In this document: one piece after another, positions 1-7,384 of the stretch
How the letters are laid out: each line of letters begins with the position of its first letter
Numbering within the stretch: position 1 is the first letter of the stretch
The notes under the pieces: model-generated
Databases searched by the model: none
What the model was told of the DNA's origin: nothing
What the model saw: only the letters and a program-made list of their open reading frames with translations
Assembly: GCF_025567385.1 (NCBI RefSeq)
Contig: NZ_JAOQJU010000005.1
Span: forward strand, 102,291 to 166,290
Source of the DNA: Claveliimonas acetigenes
GTDB lineage: Bacteria > Bacillota > Clostridia > Lachnospirales > Lachnospiraceae
DNA length: 64,000 nucleotides
Direction of reading: 5' to 3'
Made by a program: the position numbers and the translations under genes

Positions 1-1638
1 CGCTTTCTGCAGCGTCACGGAATCATAGATTCCGGTAGAAAGAGCGTCGTCTTTTACCTCCGGAATCGTCAATGCATCTGCCGCATTCTGAAGAATCTGT
101 TCCTCGGTAAGCCCTTCCGTATAAAGCTGCCCAGCCTCTGCATCAGAAACTGCTTTGCTGTAAATGGATACATTTCTTATTTTACCCCGGAAGATAGGAT
201 CTCCGGCATATTCAGATTTTCCGATGTAGGACAGAAGTCCTGTTCCCATATCGGAAACCTTTCTGTTAAGCGCATAGCTGTTATATTTTTCCCCATTAAT
301 ATAGCCTGTAATGCTATTTTCCGTAATAACCGCCGTATAATGCGTCCATTCGCTTCCTGTATATGGCCCGTCACTCAGATTTGTCCCCGGTGCAATCCCG
401 ATCTCACTTCCGGAGCCGCCCCATGTAATACACATCTTCGCCGCATTCGTGGAAGGATTCTGCGGATTAATCATAAAATAGCTGGTAGTATTCTTACCGA
501 AGAAAAACGCAGACGTCCACGCCGGCCCTATATCATTCTGGATCCACATGGAAATTGTCAGGTTGTTCTGATTGTCGAACATCCCTGTAGGAAGCTGCAC
601 ATAGCCGTTTCCTCCGGAGAGCGTCAGCACATTGCCCGCCGCTGAAACTCCGCTGCCCTGCACAACTGCATTATGATCGTGGCCGGATACATCGGCAATC
701 GTACTGCCGGACGCAAGTGTTCCTGACAGATTCGAAAAATCATACTTCGCAAGCATATCCGGAATGGCATCTGTTTTCTGCGGAACTGTGACTGTAAAAT
801 CCTTCGTGACAGACTTGCCCTTCAAAGACAACTCTGCCCGAAGAGTTCCTGTCACATCTGTATCACCTCTGGTTACAACTGCTTTTCCACCCTCGATATT
901 GACCGCATCATGATTCTCCGTCCACGCCACCGTCACGCCATTTGACAATTGTGCCGGCAGAAGTGTATCCGACGCCATTCTGTCACTTAAAACCAGCTGT
1001 TCCTTCGCCAGTTCCAGAACAGTATCCGCCGTCTCATCTGTCAATGCGAACTGAACCTTCCAGCGATATATGCCATTCGCCGCCGCATCATCTCTTACCG
1101 TCACATTGAAGCGGATGGATTTCGTCGTCACGCTGTCCACGGAAATCGTATTATACTGATCCGTCTTAATCACATCATCCAGATTGGACTTCATCGCAAG
1201 ATCCTGCCAATTACCGCTTGCATCCTTATATTGGAACTGAATTGCGGATGGAACCCGTGTACCGCCGCCGTCATCATACCAGTATACCTGAAAAGAATCC
1301 GTGGTAATAGGGGTTGTCCAGTCATACTGAACGTAATGCGAGCTTCCCGGATCCTGCGGCCAGTTGCCCCATCCTTGATTATTGCCTTGATTAGAAGCTC
1401 CCGGTTCAAACGCCTCATTGTTAATCCCATTCAAATTTTCCCAACTGGATACATAATCCGTGGAAACTGCTGCATAAGGTGCAATATCAATGATATCCTC
1501 TCCTTCTGCAGTCTCAATGACCTCATCTGATTCTTTCGCAGATGTCCCTGCTGCATATACGGCTGACGGCAGTCCTATGACGACCATCGCTGCCGCAAGA
1601 ATCAGACTTAAAAAACTTCGTGCTGCTTTCTTCCTCAT
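1..1638 (-). CDS. Secreted LamG-domain carbohydrate-active protein, 3' end outside window
   Basis: The reading frame is open from an ATG at 1638 to the window edge (546 codons) and continues beyond it. A ribosome site (AAAGGAGG) precedes the ATG. The N-terminus is a signal peptide (basic MRKKAARS, hydrophobic core, cleavage near AVYAA). It is followed by an F5/8-type-C-like discoidin region (about residues 55-165), a stretch resembling the atrophied bacterial Ig-like module (about 200-290), and a LamG/concanavalin-like jelly roll (about 300-500, with WTHYTAVI and GYINGEKYNS). This arrangement is common in large extracellular glycosidases of gut Clostridia, such as arabinofuranosidase-type enzymes, but the catalytic domain, if any, is not visible here. 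A role in binding or breaking down polysaccharide outside the cell is inferred. No SLH domain is seen in the visible part. Confidence 0.75.
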   Translation of the reverse strand, partial: MRKKAARSFLSLILAAAMVVIGLPSAVYAAGTSAKESDEVIETAEGEDIIDIAPYAAVSTDYVSSWENLNGINNEAFEPGASNQGNNQGWGNWPQDPGSSHYVQYDWTTPITTDSFQVYWYDDGGGTRVPSAIQFQYKDASGNWQDLAMKSNLDDVIKTDQYNTISVDSVTTKSIRFNVTVRDDAAANGIYRWKVQFALTDETADTVLELAKEQLVLSDRMASDTLLPAQLSNGVTVAWTENHDAVNIEGGKAVVTRGDTDVTGTLRAELSLKGKSVTKDFTVTVPQKTDAIPDMLAKYDFSNLSGTLASGSTIADVSGHDHNAVVQGSGVSAAGNVLTLSGGNGYVQLPTGMFDNQNNLTISMWIQNDIGPAWTSAFFFGKNTTSYFMINPQNPSTNAAKMCITWGGSGSEIGIAPGTNLSDGPYTGSEWTHYTAVITENSITGYINGEKYNSYALNRKVSDMGTGLLSYIGKSEYAGDPIFRGKIRNVSIYSKAVSDAEAGQLYTEGLTEEQILQNAADALTIPEVKDDALSTGIYDSVTLQKA

Positions 1639-1717
1639 ACTTTTTCCTCCTTTAAATATTTTGGCTGTTTTTGCCATATTTTTTCTCTTTACAGCAACTC
1701 TTTTGTAACTATTTACT

Positions 1718-1746
1718 ATTATAGCATTACCAAACACCTTGTACAA
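1718..1746 (-). promoter_or_regulatory. Sigma-A-type promoter of the LamG gene
   Basis: Read on the minus strand: -35 TTGTAC (1741-1746), 17-bp spacer, -10 TATAAT (1718-1723). The start codon lies about 75 bases downstream. The match is read by eye only. Confidence 0.6.
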
Positions 1747-1774
1747 GAGCTTTTAAAATATTTTCTCAGAAAAG

Positions 1775-1812
1775 GAAAAACCGGCGCGACTTCTGCCACG
1801 CCGGTTTATTCC
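1775..1812. terminator. Rho-independent terminator after the M14 deacylase gene
   Basis: A 9-bp perfect stem (AAACCGGCG 1778-1786 / CGCCGGTTT 1799-1807) lies just beyond the stop of the 1827-2840 gene and upstream of the LamG promoter. The minus strand continues into a T-rich stretch. Its sequence closely resembles the hairpin at 20115-20152. Confidence 0.75.
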
Positions 1813-1826
1813 TCTTTTATTAACTT

Positions 1827-2840
1827 CTATTTATTAGCAATTACGTACAACATATCTCCCGGCTCTACACCGCCATGTACGACCATATTTGTCATCAGCC
1901 CATCACACGGACAGATATCACGGGAAATAATTTCTCCATCCCAATTCATGGTATATCCAAGCTCCTGACCCTTATACACAAGATCTCCGCTCTTAATATG
2001 AATGTAGTGAAGGCCTCCTTTTTGTGCAAATAATACATTTCCGCCAGAATATACAACCGGCTCCACGTATACCGGTTCTCCTTCCAACATGCCGACACAC
2101 ATCATCATATTCTTTAGTGCATCACATGCCTGTTCCACCAGCTCTTTATTCAGACGTCCTTCTCCGCCTATCTCGAAAAATACCGATGGGATTCCTCTGT
2201 GGTTCGCCTCGGCTACCGCCGATCCCCTGCCGGGATAATTGGGCATCTGCGGGATTGTTCCCTGTGGAACCTCCCATATCTTTTCAGACTTAAACATCCT
2301 CGCCAAAGCCCGCGTCTTTTCATCTACCTCTGTGCCAATCGGAAGAATTTCTATATTGAAATCCAGATCCTCGAACAGTTCCCCGCCGTGCATATCTACA
2401 TGCCAGTCCGCAAGGCTGATAAATGTGTGAAAGATCCTCTCTGCCGCCTGCTTGGTCGGAGAGATTCCTAAATGAAGGCTGTCCTTTCCCATATCTTCTC
2501 CCTTTTCCATTCCCGTCGGGAACACAGAATTCATATTCACATTATCAAGCGGCGAGCGGTTTGCATATTTAAACTGAAGTCCCATGGGATTTTCAATATG
2601 TACAAAAATCAAAGTTCCTGCAATATCCTCCGGCTCCAGTTCTTTAGCCAGATGTACGGTTGCCGCCTGCCCGATCAGTTCATTCGGATGTACGCCTGCC
2701 GTAATTACGACCGTCGGTCCATCCTTCACTCCGTTGATTACAGTCACCGGTATCTCGATTTTGTTTACTGTCATTTCTGCAGCCAGAAAATTCCATTTTA
2801 CCTTACTTCCTTTGGGAATATCCCTGTTATCAATCCTCAT
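1827..2840 (-). CDS. M14-type succinylglutamate desuccinylase/aspartoacylase family protein
   Basis: This 337-residue zinc hydrolase belongs to the AstE/AspA-like group, which cleaves amide bonds of N-acylated amino acids. Metal-ligand motifs are visible: H51 and E54 in AGVHPNE, and H151 in DMHGG. The C-terminal 75 residues form the barrel-like segment usual for the family (SGDLVYKGQELG). The ATG at 2840 was chosen because AGGAGGTG sits 4-5 bases upstream; a TTG at 2861 has no such site and would overlap the upstream gene. It is the last gene of the RidA - aminotransferase - DUF819 - M14 operon and starts 10 bases after the DUF819 stop. The substrate is unknown. The context suggests an N-acyl or otherwise modified amino acid brought in by the DUF819 protein. 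Confidence 0.85.
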   Translation of the reverse strand: MRIDNRDIPKGSKVKWNFLAAEMTVNKIEIPVTVINGVKDGPTVVITAGVHPNELIGQAATVHLAKELEPEDIAGTLIFVHIENPMGLQFKYANRSPLDNVNMNSVFPTGMEKGEDMGKDSLHLGISPTKQAAERIFHTFISLADWHVDMHGGELFEDLDFNIEILPIGTEVDEKTRALARMFKSEKIWEVPQGTIPQMPNYPGRGSAVAEANHRGIPSVFFEIGGEGRLNKELVEQACDALKNMMMCVGMLEGEPVYVEPVVYSGGNVLFAQKGGLHYIHIKSGDLVYKGQELGYTMNWDGEIISRDICPCDGLMTNMVVHGGVEPGDMLYVIANK

Positions 2841-2850
2841 AATCCACCTC

Positions 2851-4065
2851 CTATGCTCCAAACAATGTTCCCATTAAAATCCCGAAGAAATTGCCGATTA
2901 CATTTCCCAGCGTGCCTACCAGAAGTCCCGGAATAATAAGCTCCGTCCAGTTTTTCGCAATCGCCAGCGCCATTGCGGTAGAACCTCCGCCGATATTCGC
3001 ATTCGAACAAATCATCGCCTCTTCAATACCAAAATGCAGCAATTTTGACCCAAGCAGCACGAACAGAATATTAATCACAACAATAATCATACATGCCACG
3101 AAAAACCACGGTGCGTCTCCTACTAAAAGCCTGATGGATACCGGTGCGCTCATCGTCGCAAAAAACAGATATATAAAGTATGTACCAAGCTCCTGCGCTC
3201 CTCCGACTTTCGCAAGCTTGTCGCTGAAAATGGTTGCTATAATAACGGAAATCACTGTGATAATCAAGTATTTGCTTCCAAGCAGTGCGTTAAAGAAATT
3301 AAACACAAAATTACTCGTAGGAATCACCGTTGAGAAAAATTCAGAGATCGGCGTCGACACTGCTACAATTACCAGCGAAAGCCCAATCTCGAGCGCCAGG
3401 TCAAACAGCGATATCTCTCTCTTTCCCCAATATGCTCCCGCACTGGTAGCCGCCTGTCCATTTTCTGCTTCCGTCTGCTTTGCTATTTTATCTTCATAGG
3501 GATGCAGCCAGTGCTTTTTGAAAAAGTTAATAGAAGGAATAACCATCAGCGCAAAGAAGAAGAACATCATCGTAAGCGCATCCGCTACATTTGCCGTTGC
3601 GACTGTTGTCCCGCTTGCTCCGTAATTATCTGCCATAGCGACGAAATTAACGCCTCCGCCAATATAAGAACCTGTTATCATGGCAATAAACTTCGGTGCC
3701 TCGTTGATATGCCCTGAAGTAATCAGAAATGCCACCGCAGAGCCCACACAGGTTCCCACTGCACCGATGAAAAACAACACAATTAAACGCCCGCTGTCCT
3801 TTACAATGGATTTAATATCTGCTTTAAAAAGTAATAACGGCAGCGCCATCGGCACAAGATAATTGCCGACAAAATCATAGGCGGGCGCACTTTCCGGAAT
3901 TACTCTCAGATTCGATAACACCAGGGTAATCAAAAGAACCATGATACACCCTGTAATCTTCGCCGCCCATTTATAATTCTGCTCCAGGTAAATAACAATC
4001 GCACAGATTGCACAAAGCAAGGCAAATAACGCAATATGGTTATCTGCTGAAATCAAAGTTGTCAT
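2851..4065 (-). CDS. DUF819 family integral membrane protein (probable transporter)
   Basis: The 404-residue protein has about ten to eleven hydrophobic segments and a charged cytoplasmic loop in the middle (DKIAKQTEAENGQ). The repeated glycine-rich motifs GGGVNFVA and NIGGGSTAMALA in the two halves are typical of the DUF819 (YjcL-like) family, which has the inverted-repeat look of secondary transporters. The start at 4065 follows AGAGGAGGAA; the longer version starting at 4119 lacks a ribosome site. It sits 17 bases after the aminotransferase gene and is followed at once by the M14 deacylase, so it probably carries that pathway's substrate. DUF819 proteins have no agreed substrate. Confidence 0.85.
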   Translation of the reverse strand: MTTLISADNHIALFALLCAICAIVIYLEQNYKWAAKITGCIMVLLITLVLSNLRVIPESAPAYDFVGNYLVPMALPLLLFKADIKSIVKDSGRLIVLFFIGAVGTCVGSAVAFLITSGHINEAPKFIAMITGSYIGGGVNFVAMADNYGASGTTVATANVADALTMMFFFFALMVIPSINFFKKHWLHPYEDKIAKQTEAENGQAATSAGAYWGKREISLFDLALEIGLSLVIVAVSTPISEFFSTVIPTSNFVFNFFNALLGSKYLIITVISVIIATIFSDKLAKVGGAQELGTYFIYLFFATMSAPVSIRLLVGDAPWFFVACMIIVVINILFVLLGSKLLHFGIEEAMICSNANIGGGSTAMALAIAKNWTELIIPGLLVGTLGNVIGNFFGILMGTLFGA

Positions 4066-4082
4066 AATAGTTCCTCCTCTCG

Positions 4083-5303
4083 TCATGTAATAATAGATTT
4101 TTTCTCTGCTAACTGCCACAACGAATCTGCTATCCGTTTGTAGCGCTTCACTGCTTCTTCTTCCTCTCTGAAACAGGCTGTCACAATTCTGATATGCCCT
4201 TCTCCCTGCATACCATAGGCCGTCCCCTGATTCACAAGAATCTTTGCATGTTCCGCAAGGTAATCTGTAACCTCCCGGGCTGTTCCAAGCCTGCTGACGT
4301 CAAGCCAGGACAGGATACCGCTTTCACTCCTGTTCATACGGACGCCCGGCACACTGCTTAGAATTTCATGCGCGATGCAGCGCCTGCGGTCCAATATTTC
4401 TTTATATGCCGGTAATATCGTCTTATCCTTTAACGCAGCGATTGCCCCGTAAGTGGATATAGTGCAGGGGGCGCCAACCACATTGACCGCGCTTCCATAG
4501 TATACATCCATAATCCTGTCATCTGCATACAGATAACCGATCCGATAACCGCTCAGCCCGTATCCTTTGGAAAGCGAGCAGACCGTTACCGTGCGTTCCC
4601 ACATGCCCGGAAGCGTACATGGACTTACAAATTCAATCCCGTCAAACACATGATCCTCAAATGCCTGATCGCATACCAGGATCAAATCATTGGCAACCAT
4701 AAATTCCGCCAGTTTTTCAAAATTTTCTCTCCTGTAAACAACCGTCGTCGGATTATTCGGATGTGTCAGCACAACCATTTTTGTCTTCTTATTTACTCGT
4801 TTTTCAAGCTCCTCCACTCTTATCTGGTAATTGTCTTCCGGATAGGTCGGCACATGGACCGCCTCTGCTCCAAGAAGCTTACAGTTCAGGTAATTATTGG
4901 GATATCCGGGATCCGGCACTAACACCTGATCGCCGCTTTCCAGAAACGGCATCATTGCAAACAACAGCCCGGAATCCGACCCCGGTGTAACAATAATATT
5001 TCTGGACGCGTCTACCTCAATTCCATCCTTCTCCCGGATATGCTCTGCCAACGCCTCCCGAAGTCTGGGAAGGCCGACCGGAAGCGTATAGTGTGAAGAA
5101 ATACCTTCCTCAATAACAGCAATGGACGCATCCCTTACTGATTCCGGAAGCCAGGGATCCGGATAGAACATATCCGCCCATGCCATATTATCTCCGCCTG
5201 CTTTTTGAAACTTGTCCGCGCCTTCACCAACATCCGCCTTTCCGGTTTCCGCAAACAATCCGCCTGATAAATCAGAGAATCTCACATTCATATTTCTTTT
5301 CAT
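4083..5303 (-). CDS. PLP-dependent class I/II aminotransferase
   Basis: The 406-residue fold-type I aminotransferase shows the cofactor-binding lysine in CSLSKGYGLSGYRIGY, the THPNNPTT loop, and the conserved TPGSDSG and DPGYPNNY segments. It probably moves an amino group from an amino acid to a 2-oxo acid in the cytoplasm. The neighbours are RidA upstream, which removes reactive enamine/imine by-products of PLP enzymes, and a transporter and deacylase downstream. This supports an amino-acid breakdown role over biosynthesis. The ATG at 5303 has only a weak ribosome site, so the exact start is uncertain. The amino-acid specificity cannot be read from sequence. Confidence 0.88.
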   Translation of the reverse strand: MKRNMNVRFSDLSGGLFAETGKADVGEGADKFQKAGGDNMAWADMFYPDPWLPESVRDASIAVIEEGISSHYTLPVGLPRLREALAEHIREKDGIEVDASRNIIVTPGSDSGLLFAMMPFLESGDQVLVPDPGYPNNYLNCKLLGAEAVHVPTYPEDNYQIRVEELEKRVNKKTKMVVLTHPNNPTTVVYRRENFEKLAEFMVANDLILVCDQAFEDHVFDGIEFVSPCTLPGMWERTVTVCSLSKGYGLSGYRIGYLYADDRIMDVYYGSAVNVVGAPCTISTYGAIAALKDKTILPAYKEILDRRRCIAHEILSSVPGVRMNRSESGILSWLDVSRLGTAREVTDYLAEHAKILVNQGTAYGMQGEGHIRIVTACFREEEEAVKRYKRIADSLWQLAEKKSIIT

Positions 5304-5355
5304 AGATATTTCGCCGGAAATGATAATCTCTCCCTTTCTTCTAAATTAAATGCCA

Positions 5356-5733
5356 TCATTCTTTATAAGCTGTCACTTCGATTTCAATTCTCGCCCCCTT
5401 CGGAAGCGCCGCAGCCTGCACGCACGCTCTTGCCGGAGCCGTCTCTCCAAAGAATTCCGCATATGCCTCATTTACTTCTGTAAAATCTTTCATATCCTGC
5501 AAATAAATGGTCGTCTTTAATACTTGTGTAATATCACTTCCGGCTTCTTCTAAAATAGCTGCAATGTTTTTGATAGACTGCCTGGTTAATTCACCGATTC
5601 CTCCCTCTGCAAACCCACCGGTCTCCGGGACAATCGGAAGCTGTCCTGACACATAAATAATGCCGTTATGCTCCACCGCCTGTGAGTATGGGCCAATCGC
5701 CGCCGGGGCCTTTTCTGTATTGATTCTCTCCAT
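5356..5733 (-). CDS. ridA: RidA family reactive intermediate deaminase
   Basis: At 125 residues it is the normal length of the RidA/YjgF/YER057c family. Family motifs are present: IGPYSQAV near the N-terminus, VSGQLPI, and the arginine-containing ARACVQAAALPKGARIEIE near the C-terminus, which carries the Arg that binds the substrate carboxylate. RidA hydrolyses 2-aminoacrylate-type enamines/imines to the oxo acid and ammonia. It is the first gene of the minus-strand operon and has a strong ribosome site (AAAGGAGAGAAGAGG). A near-consensus promoter lies 60-85 bases upstream. The partnership with the adjacent aminotransferase fits the family's known job. Confidence 0.92.
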   Translation of the reverse strand: MERINTEKAPAAIGPYSQAVEHNGIIYVSGQLPIVPETGGFAEGGIGELTRQSIKNIAAILEEAGSDITQVLKTTIYLQDMKDFTEVNEAYAEFFGETAPARACVQAAALPKGARIEIEVTAYKE

Positions 5734-5791
5734 CCTCTTCTCTCCTTTCTTCCTTTGAATAAAAAATAATTTATTAAGTGAACTAATTTTT

Positions 5792-5819
5792 ATTATATAT
5801 GTTTTATTCGAATTGTCAA
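5792..5819 (-). promoter_or_regulatory. Near-consensus sigma-A promoter of the ridA operon
   Basis: Minus strand: -35 TTGACA (5814-5819), 16-bp spacer, -10 TATAAT (5792-5797). Both hexamers are perfect consensus. Confidence 0.75.
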
Positions 5820-5824
5820 TACAT

Positions 5825-5846
5825 TTGTTTTATTTTGTCAAAACAA
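5825..5846. promoter_or_regulatory. Inverted repeat between divergent promoters, possible operator
   Basis: TTGTTTT (5825-5831) and AAAACAA (5840-5846) form a 7-bp inverted repeat with an 8-base spacer. It sits between the ridA operon promoter and the regulator's own promoter, where an operator for the divergent YheO/DauR-type regulator would be expected. Binding is inference. Confidence 0.4.
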
Positions 5847-5854
5847 TCCGTCAC

Positions 5855-5883
5855 TTTACTTTTTCTCGTTTTTATGATATAAT
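5855..5883 (+). promoter_or_regulatory. Promoter of the YheO/DauR-type regulator
   Basis: -35-like TTTACT (5855-5860), 17-bp spacer, -10 TATAAT (5878-5883), leading to the start codon at 5945. Confidence 0.5.
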
Positions 5884-5944
5884 TTTTTATTATATCCACG
5901 TTATATTCAAAAAGTGGGGTGTAAGCGAAAGGCAGATTATACAA

Positions 5945-6610
5945 ATGAAAACAAATTGCATATTAACTGAAACTGACAGACTGATCCTGAATTCTTATAA
6001 AAACCTGATCAAGGGACTTGCCGACTATCTGGGACCCGGCTACGAATTAATCCTTCACAATCTGGAATCTTACGATAAATCCGTAATTGCAATCGCCAAC
6101 GGACACTATACAGGGAGAAAAGTAGGTTCTCCCATTACCGATATGGCTTTAAATATGCTGAAAAACATTGAAGAGAATGCTTCCGGTGATAATATTACAT
6201 ATTTTACAACAAACAAAAATAATAAGCCCATGAAGTCCACGACTATTATTATCCGGGGAGAAGAAAACAAAATTATCGGTCTGCTGTGTATTAACTTTTA
6301 TCTCGATGTTCCTTTTTCAAAAATTATAGACGGCTTTACTTCACCGCCCAGACAATCTTCCGGAACAGAGCTTGTGAACGAGGAATTTTTTGAAGATTCT
6401 CATGAACTTATGCTGCATCTTATCAATAATGCAAAAGAAAAAGTAATGAATGATGCGTCGATTATTTCAACCAACAAGAACAAAGCGATTATTTCTATTT
6501 TGTACGAAAAGGGACTTTTTAATTTCAAAGATTCTGTCCAGTTTATTGCAGATACATTGAACATCTCAAAGAACACCGTATATCTGCACCTCAGAAACCT
6601 GAACGGATAA
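5945..6610 (+). CDS. YheO/DauR-type PAS-HTH transcriptional regulator
   Basis: The 221-residue protein has an N-terminal YheO-like PAS domain (about residues 15-125; GPGYELILHNLE, ANGHYTGRKVGSP, and IIGLLCINFYLDV) and a C-terminal helix-turn-helix (about 170-221, ending FIADTLNISKNTVYLHLRNL). This is the layout of E. coli YheO and Pseudomonas DauR, the D-arginine utilisation regulator. The ATG at 5945 gives the family's usual length; a longer open frame from 5813 would add a hydrophobic, Phe-rich stretch with no family counterpart. It is transcribed away from the ridA operon and most likely controls it. Confidence 0.82.
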   Translation: MKTNCILTETDRLILNSYKNLIKGLADYLGPGYELILHNLESYDKSVIAIANGHYTGRKVGSPITDMALNMLKNIEENASGDNITYFTTNKNNKPMKSTTIIIRGEENKIIGLLCINFYLDVPFSKIIDGFTSPPRQSSGTELVNEEFFEDSHELMLHLINNAKEKVMNDASIISTNKNKAIISILYEKGLFNFKDSVQFIADTLNISKNTVYLHLRNLNG

Positions 6611-6611
6611 A

Positions 6612-6640
6612 ACGATTGCGCCCAAGGCGCAATCGCCGCG
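6612..6640. terminator. Hairpin between convergent genes
   Basis: GATTGCGC (6614-6621) pairs with GCGCAATC (6627-6634) around a 5-base loop. It lies between the stops of the plus-strand regulator (6610) and the minus-strand response regulator (6653). On the minus strand the stem is followed by GTTTTATCC. Confidence 0.6.
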
Positions 6641-6652
6641 CCTTGCCCTTTT

Positions 6653-7384
6653 CTATAAATTCTTACGATATTTGCTTGGGGAAATTCCCACAGCTTTTTT
6701 GAAAACCTTTGTAAAATAAAAGTAATCCTTGTACCCCACCTCGTTTGCTACCTTCTCCACAGAAAGTCTCTCATCTGCCAGAAGTTCTTTCGCCTTCTGG
6801 ACTCTTTTCGCCGTGATATACTCAGAAAAAGACATTCCAAGCCTCTCTTTCAGAAGATTGCTCAAATGCCCCACGCTAATGTTGTGCTTTTCGGAAAAAC
6901 CAGTCAGAGTAATATTTTCATTATAGCGAGCCTGAATTTCTTCAACAATATTCTCCAGCGCCGACGGATTGAGAATCTCTTCCGGCTGTTCTTCCTGCTT
7001 TCCGCCGCACTCGTCCAGCATCTTTTCCAGATTTTCCAGCACTTTTGCAAATGTCTCTGCCTCCACAGGCTTCAGCAGATAATCTACCGCTCCCATCCGG
7101 ATGGCTTTCTGTGCATAGTCAAACTCTGCATACCCGCTGACTAACACCACTTTCGTATCCAGCTTTTTCTTCCGTATCTCCTTCATCAACTCAAGCCCGT
7201 CCATTCCCGGCATCCGGATATCCGTAATCAGAACATCCGGTTTCTTTTTCTCAATTTCCTCCAACGCCATCACGCCGTTGCTTGCCTCACCTACTACCTG
7301 AAAGGGTGCCCCAACCTTTTCAATCAGCTTCTTAAGTCCCATAATGACCCATATTTCATCATCCGCAAGAAATATTTTATACAC
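6653..7384 (-). CDS. YesN-type response regulator (REC + AraC HTH)
   Basis: This 243-residue protein has a receiver domain (residues 1-120; phospho-acceptor D55 in VLITDIRMPG, Lys in YLLKPV) and a C-terminal AraC/XylS DNA-binding domain (about 140-243, ending VGYKDYFYFTKVFKKAVGISPSKYRK). It starts with GTG at 7384 and overlaps the kinase gene by 8 bases, so the two are translated together. YesN-type regulators usually switch on genes for carbohydrate uptake and breakdown. Here no such target genes adjoin, so the regulon must lie elsewhere or be the SBP-kinase-regulator operon itself. Confidence 0.93.
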   Translation of the reverse strand: MYKIFLADDEIWVIMGLKKLIEKVGAPFQVVGEASNGVMALEEIEKKKPDVLITDIRMPGMDGLELMKEIRKKKLDTKVVLVSGYAEFDYAQKAIRMGAVDYLLKPVEAETFAKVLENLEKMLDECGGKQEEQPEEILNPSALENIVEEIQARYNENITLTGFSEKHNISVGHLSNLLKERLGMSFSEYITAKRVQKAKELLADERLSVEKVANEVGYKDYFYFTKVFKKAVGISPSKYRKNL

